From the NCBI GenBank assembly GCA_964505265.1, contig CAZDGN010000020.1:1-29177 (forward strand): 29,177 nucleotides of DNA. Reading direction: 5' to 3'. The position numbers and the translations under genes are program-made. Below are positions 14,857 to 22,759 of the stretch, piece by piece (the first letter of the stretch is position 1; each line of letters opens with the position of its first letter). The notes beneath the pieces were generated by a model. The model ran no database searches. It saw only the letters and a list, made by a program, of their open reading frames with translations, and was not told the DNA's origin. The DNA is from CAILUF01 sp964505265. Lineage in GTDB: Bacteria > Pseudomonadota > Alphaproteobacteria > Rickettsiales > UBA1997.

Positions 14857-15648
14857 TTATTTTACATTTTTCCAAATTGCTTTTTTAGCTAACACTAAAA
14901 GCAGTAATAAAATTCCTAAGAATATCATGGTGCGAACCCCCATTTTTTTGCGATGTTCGGTCTCTGGTTCTGAGGCGTATTGCAAGAAATTTACCACATC
15001 CATTATCATTTGTTCCTTGGTAGCAATTGTGCCGTCCTTATATTCGACTTGACCATCATCATTGATTGGCGATGGCATAGAAATTTGTCTACCTTCGAAA
15101 TATGGATTATAATTTTTACCTTCGGCTAACTCAAAACCTTCGGGAGCATCTTTATATCCCGTAAGTAATGAATAAACATAATTAGCTCCATCATGACGAG
15201 CTTTAACAATTAATGATAAATCAGGAGGGTAGGCTCCACCATTTGCCGAGCGAGCTGATTGTTCATTGGTATAGGGTCCAACAAATTTATCGGAAGGTAA
15301 GCCGGGTCTTTCGAACATATCGCCATCATCATTTGGACCGTCTTGAACTAAATATTCTGAGGCAATTTGCTTAACTTCATTTTCACTAAATCCAATATCT
15401 TGCAAATTGCGATAAGACATTAATTTTAATGAGTGGCAAGCCGAGCAAACTTCTTTATATACTTGATAACCGCGCTGAATTGAAGCTTTATCGAATCTAC
15501 CAAAAAAACCATCAAATTCCCATTTCATTTTTTTTGGGTGTAGCGCTTTAGTTTCTTTGGCATTTTGCAAATGATCTTGCATGATCGCATCATTTGCTAT
15601 GGCTAGATTTGGTAAAAGTAGTAATAAAATTATTAAATATTTCTTCAT
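14857..15648 (-). CDS. petC: Cytochrome c1 of the bc1 complex
   Basis: Cytochrome c1 carries electrons from the Rieske protein to a soluble or anchored cytochrome c. A signal peptide (about 1-18, LLLLPNLAIA) precedes the heme-binding CSACH (Cys68, Cys71, His72). Met191 in RQISMPSP is the expected axial ligand. A C-terminal membrane anchor (MIFLGILLLLLVLAKKA, 241-257) holds it with the heme in the periplasm. RSANGGAYPPDLSLI is a family signature. Length 263 is normal, so the gene is not fused to cytochrome b. It starts 20 bases after petB and is followed closely by nuoE. Confidence 0.97.
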   Translation of the reverse strand: MKKYLIILLLLLPNLAIANDAIMQDHLQNAKETKALHPKKMKWEFDGFFGRFDKASIQRGYQVYKEVCSACHSLKLMSYRNLQDIGFSENEVKQIASEYLVQDGPNDDGDMFERPGLPSDKFVGPYTNEQSARSANGGAYPPDLSLIVKARHDGANYVYSLLTGYKDAPEGFELAEGKNYNPYFEGRQISMPSPINDDGQVEYKDGTIATKEQMIMDVVNFLQYASEPETEHRKKMGVRTMIFLGILLLLLVLAKKAIWKNVK

Positions 15649-15668
15649 TTTACGATTAATTATTTGTT

Positions 15669-16967
15669 TTATTTATGAGTTTTTTTGTAATGCTCATCAA
15701 TTGATTCAGGCACAGGTAAAGTTTTTTCAAACCTTGGTAATATTGGTAAAATCAATAAAAAATAAGCATAATAATACATAGTAGAAATTCTGGAAGCCCA
15801 TATATACCACCCTTCGGCAGGTGATTTTCCGAGCCATCCTAAAAAAACAAAATTTATAACAAAAACATAAAAGAATTTTTTAAATAATGGACGGTAAGCT
15901 CCAGATCTAACCTTACTCTTATCAAGATATGGTAAGAAAAATAACAAAATAATGGCTCCAAACATCATTAAAACCCCACCTAATTTATCTGGAACTGCTC
16001 TTAAAATCGCATAAAAAGGTAAGAAGTACCACTCAGGCACAATATGAGCTGGAGTGACCAATGGATTGGCAGGAATATAATTGTCCGGATGTCCAAGTGC
16101 ATTTGGATAAAAGAATAAGAAATAGCCAAAAATTATAAAGAAAATTGCAAATCCAACCATATCTTTGATGGTAAAATATGGGTGAAATGGAATGCTATCT
16201 TTTTTTGATTTCATAGGCACTCCAGCTGGGTTATTTGAACCAGTGGTATGAAGAGCCATTAAATGCACTAAAACAATACCAACGATTAAAAAAGGCATAA
16301 GAAAATGCAAAACAAAAAAGCGATTTAGTGTTGGATTATCAACCGAATAGCCGCCCCATAGCCATTGTACAATAGATTCGCCAACAACTGGTATAGCTGA
16401 AAATAAATTGGTAATAACGGTTGCTCCCCAGAAACTCATTTGTCCCCAAGGCAAAACATAGCCCATAAAGGCGGTTGCCATAGTTAGTAAAAAAATGATT
16501 ATTCCAACCCACCACAAAACTTCACGAGGTGCTTTATATGAGCCATAATAAAGGCTTCGCACCATATGGGCATAAAGTGCAACAAAAAACATAGAAGCAC
16601 CAACGGCGTGAATATAACGAATTAACCAACCATAATTTACATCTCGCATAATATGCTCAACAGAATCGAAGGCATGTTTAGTGTTAGGCACATAATGCAT
16701 AGCTAAAAACAAGCCTGATAATATTTGAATAACCAAGCAAATTCCGGCAATCGAACCAAAATTCCACCAATAGCTTAAATTTTTTGGATAAGGATGACGC
16801 TTCAGGGTGTTTTCAATGGTGGTAATAATTGGCAAACGATCATTAATCCAACCTACAACCTTATTGGTTTCGGTGATTGATTTGTCAAGGTCGTTATGGA
16901 TTTGATGAAATGCTTGTAGTTCTTCTTTTGGTGTTTTGGGATCAAAATTATTTTCGTGATTTGACAT
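15669..16967 (-). CDS. petB: Cytochrome b of the bc1 complex
   Basis: This is the membrane core of complex III with quinol oxidation and reduction sites. The heme ligand histidines are His120 and His134 in the second helix and His221 and His235 in the fourth. The Qo-site motifs GYVLPWGQMSFWGATVITN (169-187) and PEWYFLPFYAILR are intact. Eight hydrophobic helices are readable in the 432 residues, so it is the unsplit form. The N terminus has about 30 extra polar residues before the usual WINDRLPI. It follows petA with a one-base gap, and an AGGA sits a few bases before the ATG, one of few hints of a ribosome site in the window. Confidence 0.97.
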   Translation of the reverse strand: MSNHENNFDPKTPKEELQAFHQIHNDLDKSITETNKVVGWINDRLPIITTIENTLKRHPYPKNLSYWWNFGSIAGICLVIQILSGLFLAMHYVPNTKHAFDSVEHIMRDVNYGWLIRYIHAVGASMFFVALYAHMVRSLYYGSYKAPREVLWWVGIIIFLLTMATAFMGYVLPWGQMSFWGATVITNLFSAIPVVGESIVQWLWGGYSVDNPTLNRFFVLHFLMPFLIVGIVLVHLMALHTTGSNNPAGVPMKSKKDSIPFHPYFTIKDMVGFAIFFIIFGYFLFFYPNALGHPDNYIPANPLVTPAHIVPEWYFLPFYAILRAVPDKLGGVLMMFGAIILLFFLPYLDKSKVRSGAYRPLFKKFFYVFVINFVFLGWLGKSPAEGWYIWASRISTMYYYAYFLLILPILPRFEKTLPVPESIDEHYKKTHK

Positions 16968-16968
16968 T

Positions 16969-17505
16969 TTATCCTATTTTAATTGTTGTATCATTAATAA
17001 ATTCATAAGGCGGAACCTCAAGGTTCTTGGGTGCAGGACCTTTACGAATTCTACCAGAGGTATCATATTGGGAGCCATGACAAGGGCAGAACCAGCCTTT
17101 ATATTCGCCTTGACCTCCAATTGGAACACATCCTAAGTGAGTGCAAATTCCAACTGTTACTAACCATTCTTCTTTGCCAGCCTTGACTCTTTGCGAATCT
17201 GGTTGTGGGTCTTTCAGCTCTTTTAAATCAACATTTTTGGCATCATCAATTTCTTGAACGGATCTTCTTTTAATGAAAACAGGCTTACCTCGCCACATAA
17301 TCTTTTTTTCTTCGCCAACTTTAATGCCACTAATATCTACTTCAACCGAAGCAAGTGCTTGAACATCTTTTGAAGGATTCATACTATCAACAAAGGGTAA
17401 TATAGCACAAACCGCCCCAACTCCTGCAGTTGCATAGCCTGCATTGATAATTAAATTACGTTTAGAGCTATCTATTTTTTGATCGTTATTTTTTGAGTCA
17501 GACAT
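16969..17505 (-). CDS. petA: Rieske iron-sulfur protein of the bc1 complex
   Basis: The Rieske protein takes the first electron from quinol and swings to cytochrome c1. The 2Fe-2S ligands lie in CTHLGC (Cys121, His123) and CPCHGS (Cys140, His143), with Cys126 and Cys142 forming the stabilising disulfide. An N-terminal anchor (about 18-40, IINAGYATAGVGAVCAILPF) follows SSKRN, where twin arginine would be expected for Tat export: here it is Lys-Arg. It is the first gene of petA-petB-petC-nuoE and diverges from dut across about 100 AT-rich bases. Length 178 is normal. Confidence 0.97.
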   Translation of the reverse strand: MSDSKNNDQKIDSSKRNLIINAGYATAGVGAVCAILPFVDSMNPSKDVQALASVEVDISGIKVGEEKKIMWRGKPVFIKRRSVQEIDDAKNVDLKELKDPQPDSQRVKAGKEEWLVTVGICTHLGCVPIGGQGEYKGWFCPCHGSQYDTSGRIRKGPAPKNLEVPPYEFINDTTIKIG

Positions 17506-17608
17506 TTTAAAAATTTATAAAATTAAAAAAATTAAAATTATTTTGTAATTTTACTTTTAATTTGTAAATTTATCAACTTGAAATTTATTAATTTAATCAA
17601 TCTTCGAA

Positions 17609-18052
17609 ATGACAATCTTAAAAATTAAAAAATTAGAAAATTTAGGTGATTTACCCCTACCAAAATACGAAACTGTCGGTAGTGCTGGTATGGATTTATT
17701 GGCTTCTATCGATGCTGATATAATTTTAAAATCAGGCGAAATCCAACTCATAAAAACTGGAATCGCCATTGCTCTTGAAAATGGTTATGAAGCACAAATC
17801 CGTCCAAGATCTGGCTTAGCTTTAAAAAATGGCATCACCGTTTTAAATTCACCTGGTACTATAGATAGCGATTATAGGGGTGAAATTTGTGTAATTTTAA
17901 TTAATCATTCTAAAAAGGATTTTACAATTTCTCGTGGAATGCGAATTGCTCAAATGGTTATAGCTAGATTTGAGCAGGCAGAAATTCATCAAGTTGAAAA
18001 TTTAAACGAGACAGTAAGAGGTCTTTCGGGATTTGGATCAACAGGGGTTTAG
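17609..18052 (+). CDS. dut: dUTP diphosphatase (trimeric dUTPase)
   Basis: Dut hydrolyses dUTP to dUMP, keeping uracil out of DNA and feeding dTMP synthesis. The five dUTPase motifs are all seen: GSAGMDL (24-30), RPRSGLA (65-71), NSPGTIDSDYRGE (80-92), RGMRIAQMV (109-117) and the C-terminal GLSGFGSTG (138-146) that closes over the substrate. Length 147 is standard. It diverges from petA and is followed by a spacer of about 230 bases, so it is probably transcribed alone. No Shine-Dalgarno is visible before the ATG. Confidence 0.97.
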   Translation: MTILKIKKLENLGDLPLPKYETVGSAGMDLLASIDADIILKSGEIQLIKTGIAIALENGYEAQIRPRSGLALKNGITVLNSPGTIDSDYRGEICVILINHSKKDFTISRGMRIAQMVIARFEQAEIHQVENLNETVRGLSGFGSTGV

Positions 18053-18284
18053 TTTTTAATTATATATACCGATATTTCAATTCTATTTCCATAAAAAACA
18101 CTCCAATATAAAAAGCTAATCTTCATTTTTTGTAGATTTTGTTTGCAGGAAATATTTATTTTAATTTGTTTTTAGTTGTAATGAGTAATTTTTAGATATT
18201 TAAAAAATCAAGAAATATTATGATTTTTTAATTTACCCTTAAACAAGTATTATAAAAAATAATTTTTAAAAATCATTTATATTT
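18053..18284. other. AT-rich spacer, nothing recognised
   Basis: Low-complexity A/T DNA between dut and the convergent unknown gene. I see no clear terminator, repeat unit or RNA gene. Confidence 0.5.
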
Positions 18285-18433
18285 TTATCGAGTTATTTGC
18301 GATATTCTCCGATCACTAACATTCCTCCAATCACGCGGTCTTGGTCGGTTTCTTCTACTAGGATTTATATCATTATTTTTATTTAAACATCTATTAACCC
18401 ATGAAGGATTATCATCATCTCTTGCGTTTTTTT
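18285..18433 (-). other. Downstream coding frame, probable C-terminal part of the gene at 18383-18709
   Basis: On the minus strand a frame shifted by one base relative to 18383-18709 stays open from about 18455 to a stop at 18285-18287. It reads NARDDDNPSWVNRCLNKNND and then INPSRRNRPRPRDWRNVSDR, ending ISQITR, a hydrophilic, Arg-rich tail that looks like genuine protein sequence. It has no start of its own. Joining at the A7 run (T7 on the plus strand, 18427-18433) would give a product of about 140 residues. Confidence 0.5.
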
Positions 18434-18709
18434 CTCTAAATTTTTTGCTAAAATATTATATATAGCAGTACAACAATATTTCGTAGCATCATAAATTTCG
18501 CCCGGCGCTTGAGTGAAGCCTATGGTTTCGTTAGGTCCAGCGCGAGGAAGAGTTGGGAGTTGGTTCCAAAAATATGAAAGATATGATTGTGAATTTTTTT
18601 TGTTTCTATGATTATTTGGTTTAGATTGGATATATGGATTAGGGTTATGTTTCGAATAATTATCGGTAAAATATATTTCTTGTCTCAAAACTTCTGCTGT
18701 TTTTGGCAT
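18383..18709 (-). CDS. Hypothetical protein, probably frameshifted near its end
   Basis: I do not recognise this protein. As read it has 108 residues: an Asn/Lys/Tyr-rich first half (NYSKHNPNPYIQSKPNNHRN), a Pro-rich middle (LPTLPRAGPNETIGFTQAPG) and TKYCCTAIYNILAKN. After an A7 run (18427-18433) this frame soon ends in 15 residues (TQEMMIILHGLIDV) that look like an out-of-frame tail, while the neighbouring frame continues for about 48 residues. No signal peptide or membrane segment is seen. It lies 32 bases downstream of the SurA-like gene on the same strand. It may be a recent pseudogene, a sequencing indel or a slippage-decoded gene. Confidence 0.5.
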   Translation of the reverse strand: MPKTAEVLRQEIYFTDNYSKHNPNPYIQSKPNNHRNKKNSQSYLSYFWNQLPTLPRAGPNETIGFTQAPGEIYDATKYCCTAIYNILAKNLEKKTQEMMIILHGLIDV

Positions 18710-18741
18710 AAAAATTTATTTATTATTTATTTTAATATTTA

Positions 18742-19656
18742 TTACCTAATTTCAATAAAATTGTTATAATATAATTCTTGGTAATAAGCCTTAACAGATA
18801 AATTTAGTTTATCAGATGAGATTTTATTCATAATAAATATTTTATCTTTCTCATTTAAAAAATATTCATATTTTTTGTTGATTAATTGATAAATATGCCA
18901 AACTTGATTGATTAAAATCGGCATAGAATATTCATCAATTTTTAAGTCTTGGATTTCTTGTAAAATGGTTTCACTTAATTCAAAACTCCAAAACCAGTTT
19001 AAATTTTCTGCTTTTTTATCGGCAAAAAAATTAAAGTATTTTTCCAGAAATTTAGTGTATTTTTTGCCATCAAGTTGAGATTTGAGGCTTTGTATTTCAT
19101 TGATAATATTTGCATTTTCAAGAATATAATCTTGCAATAAATAACGATAATTTTTTTGAGTAATTTTTTCTTTTTCAATCCATTCATTAATTTCAAAATT
19201 GCTTACATTAATCCTTGGTTTAATGATTTCGTTAATGATTTTTTGCCATAACACATCTTGCCAAATCCTCTTTTTAAAATTTTCAATATTAAGCTGATTT
19301 TTTTGCAGAAAATTTTGGAAATTTTGGGAATTTTTAAAATATTTTTCCGTAAAAATATTTAAAAAATAATTAATTTCTTCGTCAGTTAGATTGATTTTAA
19401 TTTTATCGGCATGTTTTTTAAGAATTTCATACTCAATTATGTCGTCAATTGCAGTTTTTGTAGTAATTACTTCAAAATTTTTGCCCCAATATTTTTGGGT
19501 TTTAAGTAAAAAATTATAATGATTTATAATTTCTGGCTTAGTTATGATGATGTTATTAATTTTAATTTGCGAGGGCAGGTGGTTTTTTTTTATTGGATTT
19601 TTGGATAATGAATTAAAACTAATTAAGCATATAAAAATTGTCCAAAAAACACGCAT
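18742..19656 (-). CDS. SurA-like periplasmic chaperone / peptidyl-prolyl isomerase family protein
   Basis: An N-terminal signal peptide (about 1-19, FWTIFICLISFNSLSK) suggests export. The following region has the SurA_N pattern: IKINNIIITKPEIINHY (32-48), an IDDIIEYEILKKHADKIKIN helix, LTDEEINYFL, a helical FLQKNQLNIENFKKRIWQDV stretch and PRINVSNFEINEWI. SurA escorts outer-membrane proteins through the periplasm. The C-terminal half is shorter and more diverged than in classical SurA and I cannot confirm an active parvulin domain; it may be chaperone-only. It overlaps the ctpA stop by one base (TAATG), so the two are probably translationally coupled. Very Lys/Asn/Ile-rich. Confidence 0.7.
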   Translation of the reverse strand: MRVFWTIFICLISFNSLSKNPIKKNHLPSQIKINNIIITKPEIINHYNFLLKTQKYWGKNFEVITTKTAIDDIIEYEILKKHADKIKINLTDEEINYFLNIFTEKYFKNSQNFQNFLQKNQLNIENFKKRIWQDVLWQKIINEIIKPRINVSNFEINEWIEKEKITQKNYRYLLQDYILENANIINEIQSLKSQLDGKKYTKFLEKYFNFFADKKAENLNWFWSFELSETILQEIQDLKIDEYSMPILINQVWHIYQLINKKYEYFLNEKDKIFIMNKISSDKLNLSVKAYYQELYYNNFIEIR

Positions 19657-20975
19657 TACTTGGTTGAAATTGAATTATACAAGCTAACACCGCGAATTAA
19701 GTCTAGGGCTCTAGCCAATTGATAATCCTTTTGATAAATTTCAATATTGTCGTCGCTGATTTTATTAATAACGGTTTTAGAGTTAGTTTTTTCAATGGCT
19801 TCTTGTAATTTAATCTCAATGTGCCCTTTTAAATCTGCTTCCGATTCTCTTTCAATATTTTTTTCTTTTTCAATTGAGGCCGAGGCGAGTTCAATGTCTG
19901 GTTCGATTCCTTTTGCCTGAATTGAGCGACCAGAAGGTGTATAATATAATGCAGTTGTCATTTTGATGGCACCTTGATTGTGTTCAAGTGGCATTACGGT
20001 TTGAACCGAGCCTTTACCAAAGGATTTGGTCCCCATAATTATCGCCCTTTTGTGGTCTTGAAGTGCCCCAGCTACAATTTCAGATGCCGAAGCAGAGCCT
20101 TCATTAATTAGGATGACAATTGGTAAATTAGGAATCAAGGATTGATTTTGATCGGTTTGAAATTCCTTAATAACTCCAGTTCTACCCTTGATAGAAACCA
20201 CTGATTTATTTTTATCAAGAAAAATTGCTGTGACTTCAATTGCTTGATCAAGGAGCCCTCCTGGATTGTTACGTAAATCGAGAACTAGACCTTTTAATTT
20301 ATCGATACCGATTTGGGTTTTTAATTTACCTAGTTCCTTATAAAGATTTTCAGAAGTTTTTTCAGAAAAATTAGTGATTTTAATATAAGCTACATCATTG
20401 AATTTTTGAGCCTTAATTGGTTTAATTTTAATTATTTTGCGAATCAAAATTTTTTCAAGAGGATCTTTTTCTCCTTTTCGATAAATTGTTAATTTAACTG
20501 GAGTATTAACTTTACCACGAATTTTTTTAACTATTTCATCAATTTTCATTGAGTAAGTTGATTTACCATCAATACGAATAATGAAATCACCAGATTTGAT
20601 TCCGGCGCGAAAGGCGGGGGTATCTTCAATGGCTGAAACAACTTTGGCAACAGTGTTTTCGGTGGTAATTTCGATACCAACTCCACCAAATTCTCCTTTG
20701 GTGTGAACGGTCATTTCCTTAATATCTTCATTATTTAAAAAACTAGAATGTGGATCGAGAGAATTTAATATGCCTGAAGCGGCTGCCTCATATAATTCGT
20801 CTTGAGATTTTTTATCAACATAATCATTGCGAATTTTTTCCATAACCTCATCAAGAAAATCCTCATTATATTTACTTTTAGAACTAATTAGGGTTTTTTG
20901 AGCCATAGCGATAGCCCCAAAGAAACCAAGTGCAGTTGAAAGGGTTACAATAATTATTATTTTTATTAATTTCAT
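19656..20975 (-). CDS. ctpA: C-terminal processing peptidase, S41 family
   Basis: CtpA/Prc proteases cut C-terminal tails of periplasmic and envelope proteins. An N-terminal membrane or signal segment (about 3-25) leads into a helical region, a PDZ domain (about 95-165, with GEFGGVGIEI and AGIKSGDFIIRIDG) and the S41 protease core. The dyad is Ser298 in EGSASASE and Lys323 in SFGKGSVQ, 25 residues apart as in the family (numbered from an upstream TTG at 20979-20981; subtract 2 for the ATG start). LRNNPGGLL is another signature. I use the ATG at 20973-20975 rather than that TTG, giving 439 residues. It is followed by the SurA-like gene with a one-base overlap and preceded by a conserved hypothetical. 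Confidence 0.95.
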   Translation of the reverse strand: MKLIKIIIIVTLSTALGFFGAIAMAQKTLISSKSKYNEDFLDEVMEKIRNDYVDKKSQDELYEAAASGILNSLDPHSSFLNNEDIKEMTVHTKGEFGGVGIEITTENTVAKVVSAIEDTPAFRAGIKSGDFIIRIDGKSTYSMKIDEIVKKIRGKVNTPVKLTIYRKGEKDPLEKILIRKIIKIKPIKAQKFNDVAYIKITNFSEKTSENLYKELGKLKTQIGIDKLKGLVLDLRNNPGGLLDQAIEVTAIFLDKNKSVVSIKGRTGVIKEFQTDQNQSLIPNLPIVILINEGSASASEIVAGALQDHKRAIIMGTKSFGKGSVQTVMPLEHNQGAIKMTTALYYTPSGRSIQAKGIEPDIELASASIEKEKNIERESEADLKGHIEIKLQEAIEKTNSKTVINKISDDNIEIYQKDYQLARALDLIRGVSLYNSISTK

Positions 20976-21036
20976 GAGCAAAAGTTTAACTTGAAGATTA
21001 TTGTGGGTATGGGTTTTTTTGTGATGAATTTTAATA

Positions 21037-21408
21037 TTAGTTGATTCCGTATTCTTCTTTAATTAATTTGGTTACTGAAGATGGTGGTTCATCTCCATAT
21101 CCAGAATATAAGATTTTTCCGTATTTTTCAAGATGAATGATATCGTCATTTAATGCTTTTAAAAATAGTTGGACTTTGAGTTTTTCAACCAGAACATAAT
21201 ACCAAGCATTTCTTCCAGCATCCACACCTTTTACCAAATAAATATATTGGGCTAATGCTCTTTTTTGTGGGTCGATTGGTTTTTTTTCAGAATTATTTTC
21301 GTTGGCATCGGTTGTTACTTCTGGTTGATTTCCTGTCTCTAATTTAGATTGAGACATATTGCTTTTTTTAGAAAATCTATCGGCAAATGAAGATTTATTA
21401 TCGGACAT
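21037..21408 (-). CDS. Conserved hypothetical protein upstream of ctpA
   Basis: The 123-residue protein has a disordered, polar N terminus (residues 1-50, Ser/Asn/Glu/Lys rich) and an ordered-looking C-terminal domain with KGVDAGRNAWYYVLVEKLKV, LEKYGKILYSGYGDEPP and KLIKEEYG. The second part looks well conserved in composition, with Trp, Tyr and Gly clusters, and reminds me of small alphaproteobacterial proteins of unknown function, but I cannot name a family. No signal peptide. The gene lies between a small lipoprotein gene (21427-21603, 18-base gap) and ctpA on the same strand, likely one operon concerned with the envelope. Confidence 0.75.
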   Translation of the reverse strand: MSDNKSSFADRFSKKSNMSQSKLETGNQPEVTTDANENNSEKKPIDPQKRALAQYIYLVKGVDAGRNAWYYVLVEKLKVQLFLKALNDDIIHLEKYGKILYSGYGDEPPSSVTKLIKEEYGIN

Positions 21409-21426
21409 AATTTTAATAATTAAGGG

Positions 21427-21603
21427 TTAAATATACATTTTAGCTTGTTTTTGATAATCTTTGAGCCACCAATCATTAATTGGTTTTTTTGGACCACAAG
21501 GACCATCTGAAGCTGAAACGCATGGACTTTTTACATCAACAACTTTTGTTGAACATGAGGATAAAATTAATGATAATATTAAAATCTTAATTATATTTTT
21601 CAT
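21427..21603 (-). CDS. Small lipoprotein, 58 residues
   Basis: This gene is short and easily missed. It starts at the ATG 21601-21603 and stops at 21427-21429. The N terminus MKNIIKILILSLILSSC is a compact lipoprotein signal peptide with lipobox LSSC and Cys17 as the lipidation site. The mature 42 residues contain two further cysteines (Cys28, Cys36) in SPCVSASDGPCGPKKPINDW, then a helical WLKDYQKQAKMYI. The pattern is too protein-like for chance. It lies 18 bases upstream of the conserved hypothetical and ctpA on the same strand. The two cysteines may form a disulfide in the periplasm. Similar very short lipoproteins occur in Rickettsiales, but I cannot name the family with certainty. Confidence 0.82.
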   Translation of the reverse strand: MKNIIKILILSLILSSCSTKVVDVKSPCVSASDGPCGPKKPINDWWLKDYQKQAKMYI

Positions 21604-21702
21604 GAATTGATTAAATTTTAAATTGATATAAAATAGTTTAAAAACATAATTAATTAATTTAAAATGTTTTTTTATTTTAGCAATTATTTATTTTAAAAAA
21701 CT

Positions 21703-22755
21703 TTGAGCGACTACATCAGTAATAAAACACTAATTATTGGACTTGGGCTAATTGGCGGTTCAATAGCTAAATCATTTAGGCAATTCGGTGTTTCTAAACA
21801 AATTTTTGCAATGGATCAAGATAGCGAAGCTTGCCTTAAAGCTATCGATGAAAAAATTATTGACCAACAAATAGACATAAAAGATGATTTAAAAGAATAT
21901 GATTTAATAGTTTTGGCAACGCCACTGGGTAATTTTGCTGAAATAATTAACGAAATTTCTAATAAAATTAACCCAAATGCCACTATCTTTGATGTTGGTT
22001 CCATAAAAAATCTAAAAGAAATCAAGGCTCCTCAAAATATGGTTTGGTGTCATCCAATTGCGGGTTCCCACCATCAAGGTCTGAGTTTTAGTGATGCAAA
22101 TTTGTTTGTTCAAAAAAAATTTTGGATATGTAATGAAAATAAAAATTCCCACACTCAAAAAATTTATTCAATAGCGCAAAAGATTCAAGCTCAGCCCGAT
22201 TATATCGACCCCAAGCTTCATGATGAAATTTATGCTTTAGTTTCACATTTGCCACAATTTTTAGCTTTTTTAACTCGCAATTTAAAAGATGCAGAATTTA
22301 AACATGATTTTCTCAAACGCTGTTTTCGACTAACTTCGTCTTCAGAAAAAATTTGGCATGATATTTTTCTTCTAAATCAAGAAAATTTGGAAATTTTTTA
22401 CCATGAATTCTTTGACAATCTAATTGAGCAAATGGAAAATTTACCAAAATTTAAAATTGATTCAAAACTCTTATACACCGAATTATCTGGCTATACTGAT
22501 AAAAACTTTATTGTCGATAAAAATCTAATTAAAGAATTTGCAGAAAATTTTGATATAATATTTTTTAATTTTTTAATTGTTTTAAGTTATTTAAAAATTG
22601 CTAAATTAAAAAATTATCAACAATATTCTGGCTCTGGCTTCGCCGATTTTACCTATCTCATTAATATTGCCAAAGCCACTCCAGAAATTTTTGAAAAATT
22701 ATTAGCCAAAAATCAGCAAAAAATCTATAATTTATTTGACCAAATTTCTACTTAG
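21703..22755 (+). CDS. tyrA: Prephenate dehydrogenase family protein
   Basis: TyrA-type enzymes oxidise prephenate (or arogenate) with NAD(P) on the way to tyrosine. The Rossmann motif GLGLIGGS lies at residues 14-21, followed by DLIVLATPLGN (66-76), a HPIAGSHHQG motif (about 117-126) and VSHLPQFLAF, the usual catalytic and substrate elements. The start is TTG (21703-21705); no ATG lies near enough to keep the nucleotide-binding strand. The C-terminal part (about 230-350) is Lys/Asn-rich and longer than in many TyrA proteins. No other aromatic-pathway genes are in the window. It heads a seven-gene run with ispG four bases downstream. Confidence 0.88.
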   Translation: MSDYISNKTLIIGLGLIGGSIAKSFRQFGVSKQIFAMDQDSEACLKAIDEKIIDQQIDIKDDLKEYDLIVLATPLGNFAEIINEISNKINPNATIFDVGSIKNLKEIKAPQNMVWCHPIAGSHHQGLSFSDANLFVQKKFWICNENKNSHTQKIYSIAQKIQAQPDYIDPKLHDEIYALVSHLPQFLAFLTRNLKDAEFKHDFLKRCFRLTSSSEKIWHDIFLLNQENLEIFYHEFFDNLIEQMENLPKFKIDSKLLYTELSGYTDKNFIVDKNLIKEFAENFDIIFFNFLIVLSYLKIAKLKNYQQYSGSGFADFTYLINIAKATPEIFEKLLAKNQQKIYNLFDQIST

Positions 22756-22759
22756 TTTT

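Noticed and set aside
22736..22759. TTG start for ispG inside tyrA
   Set aside because: The ATG at 22760 follows the tyrA stop by four bases and keeps all conserved sequence.
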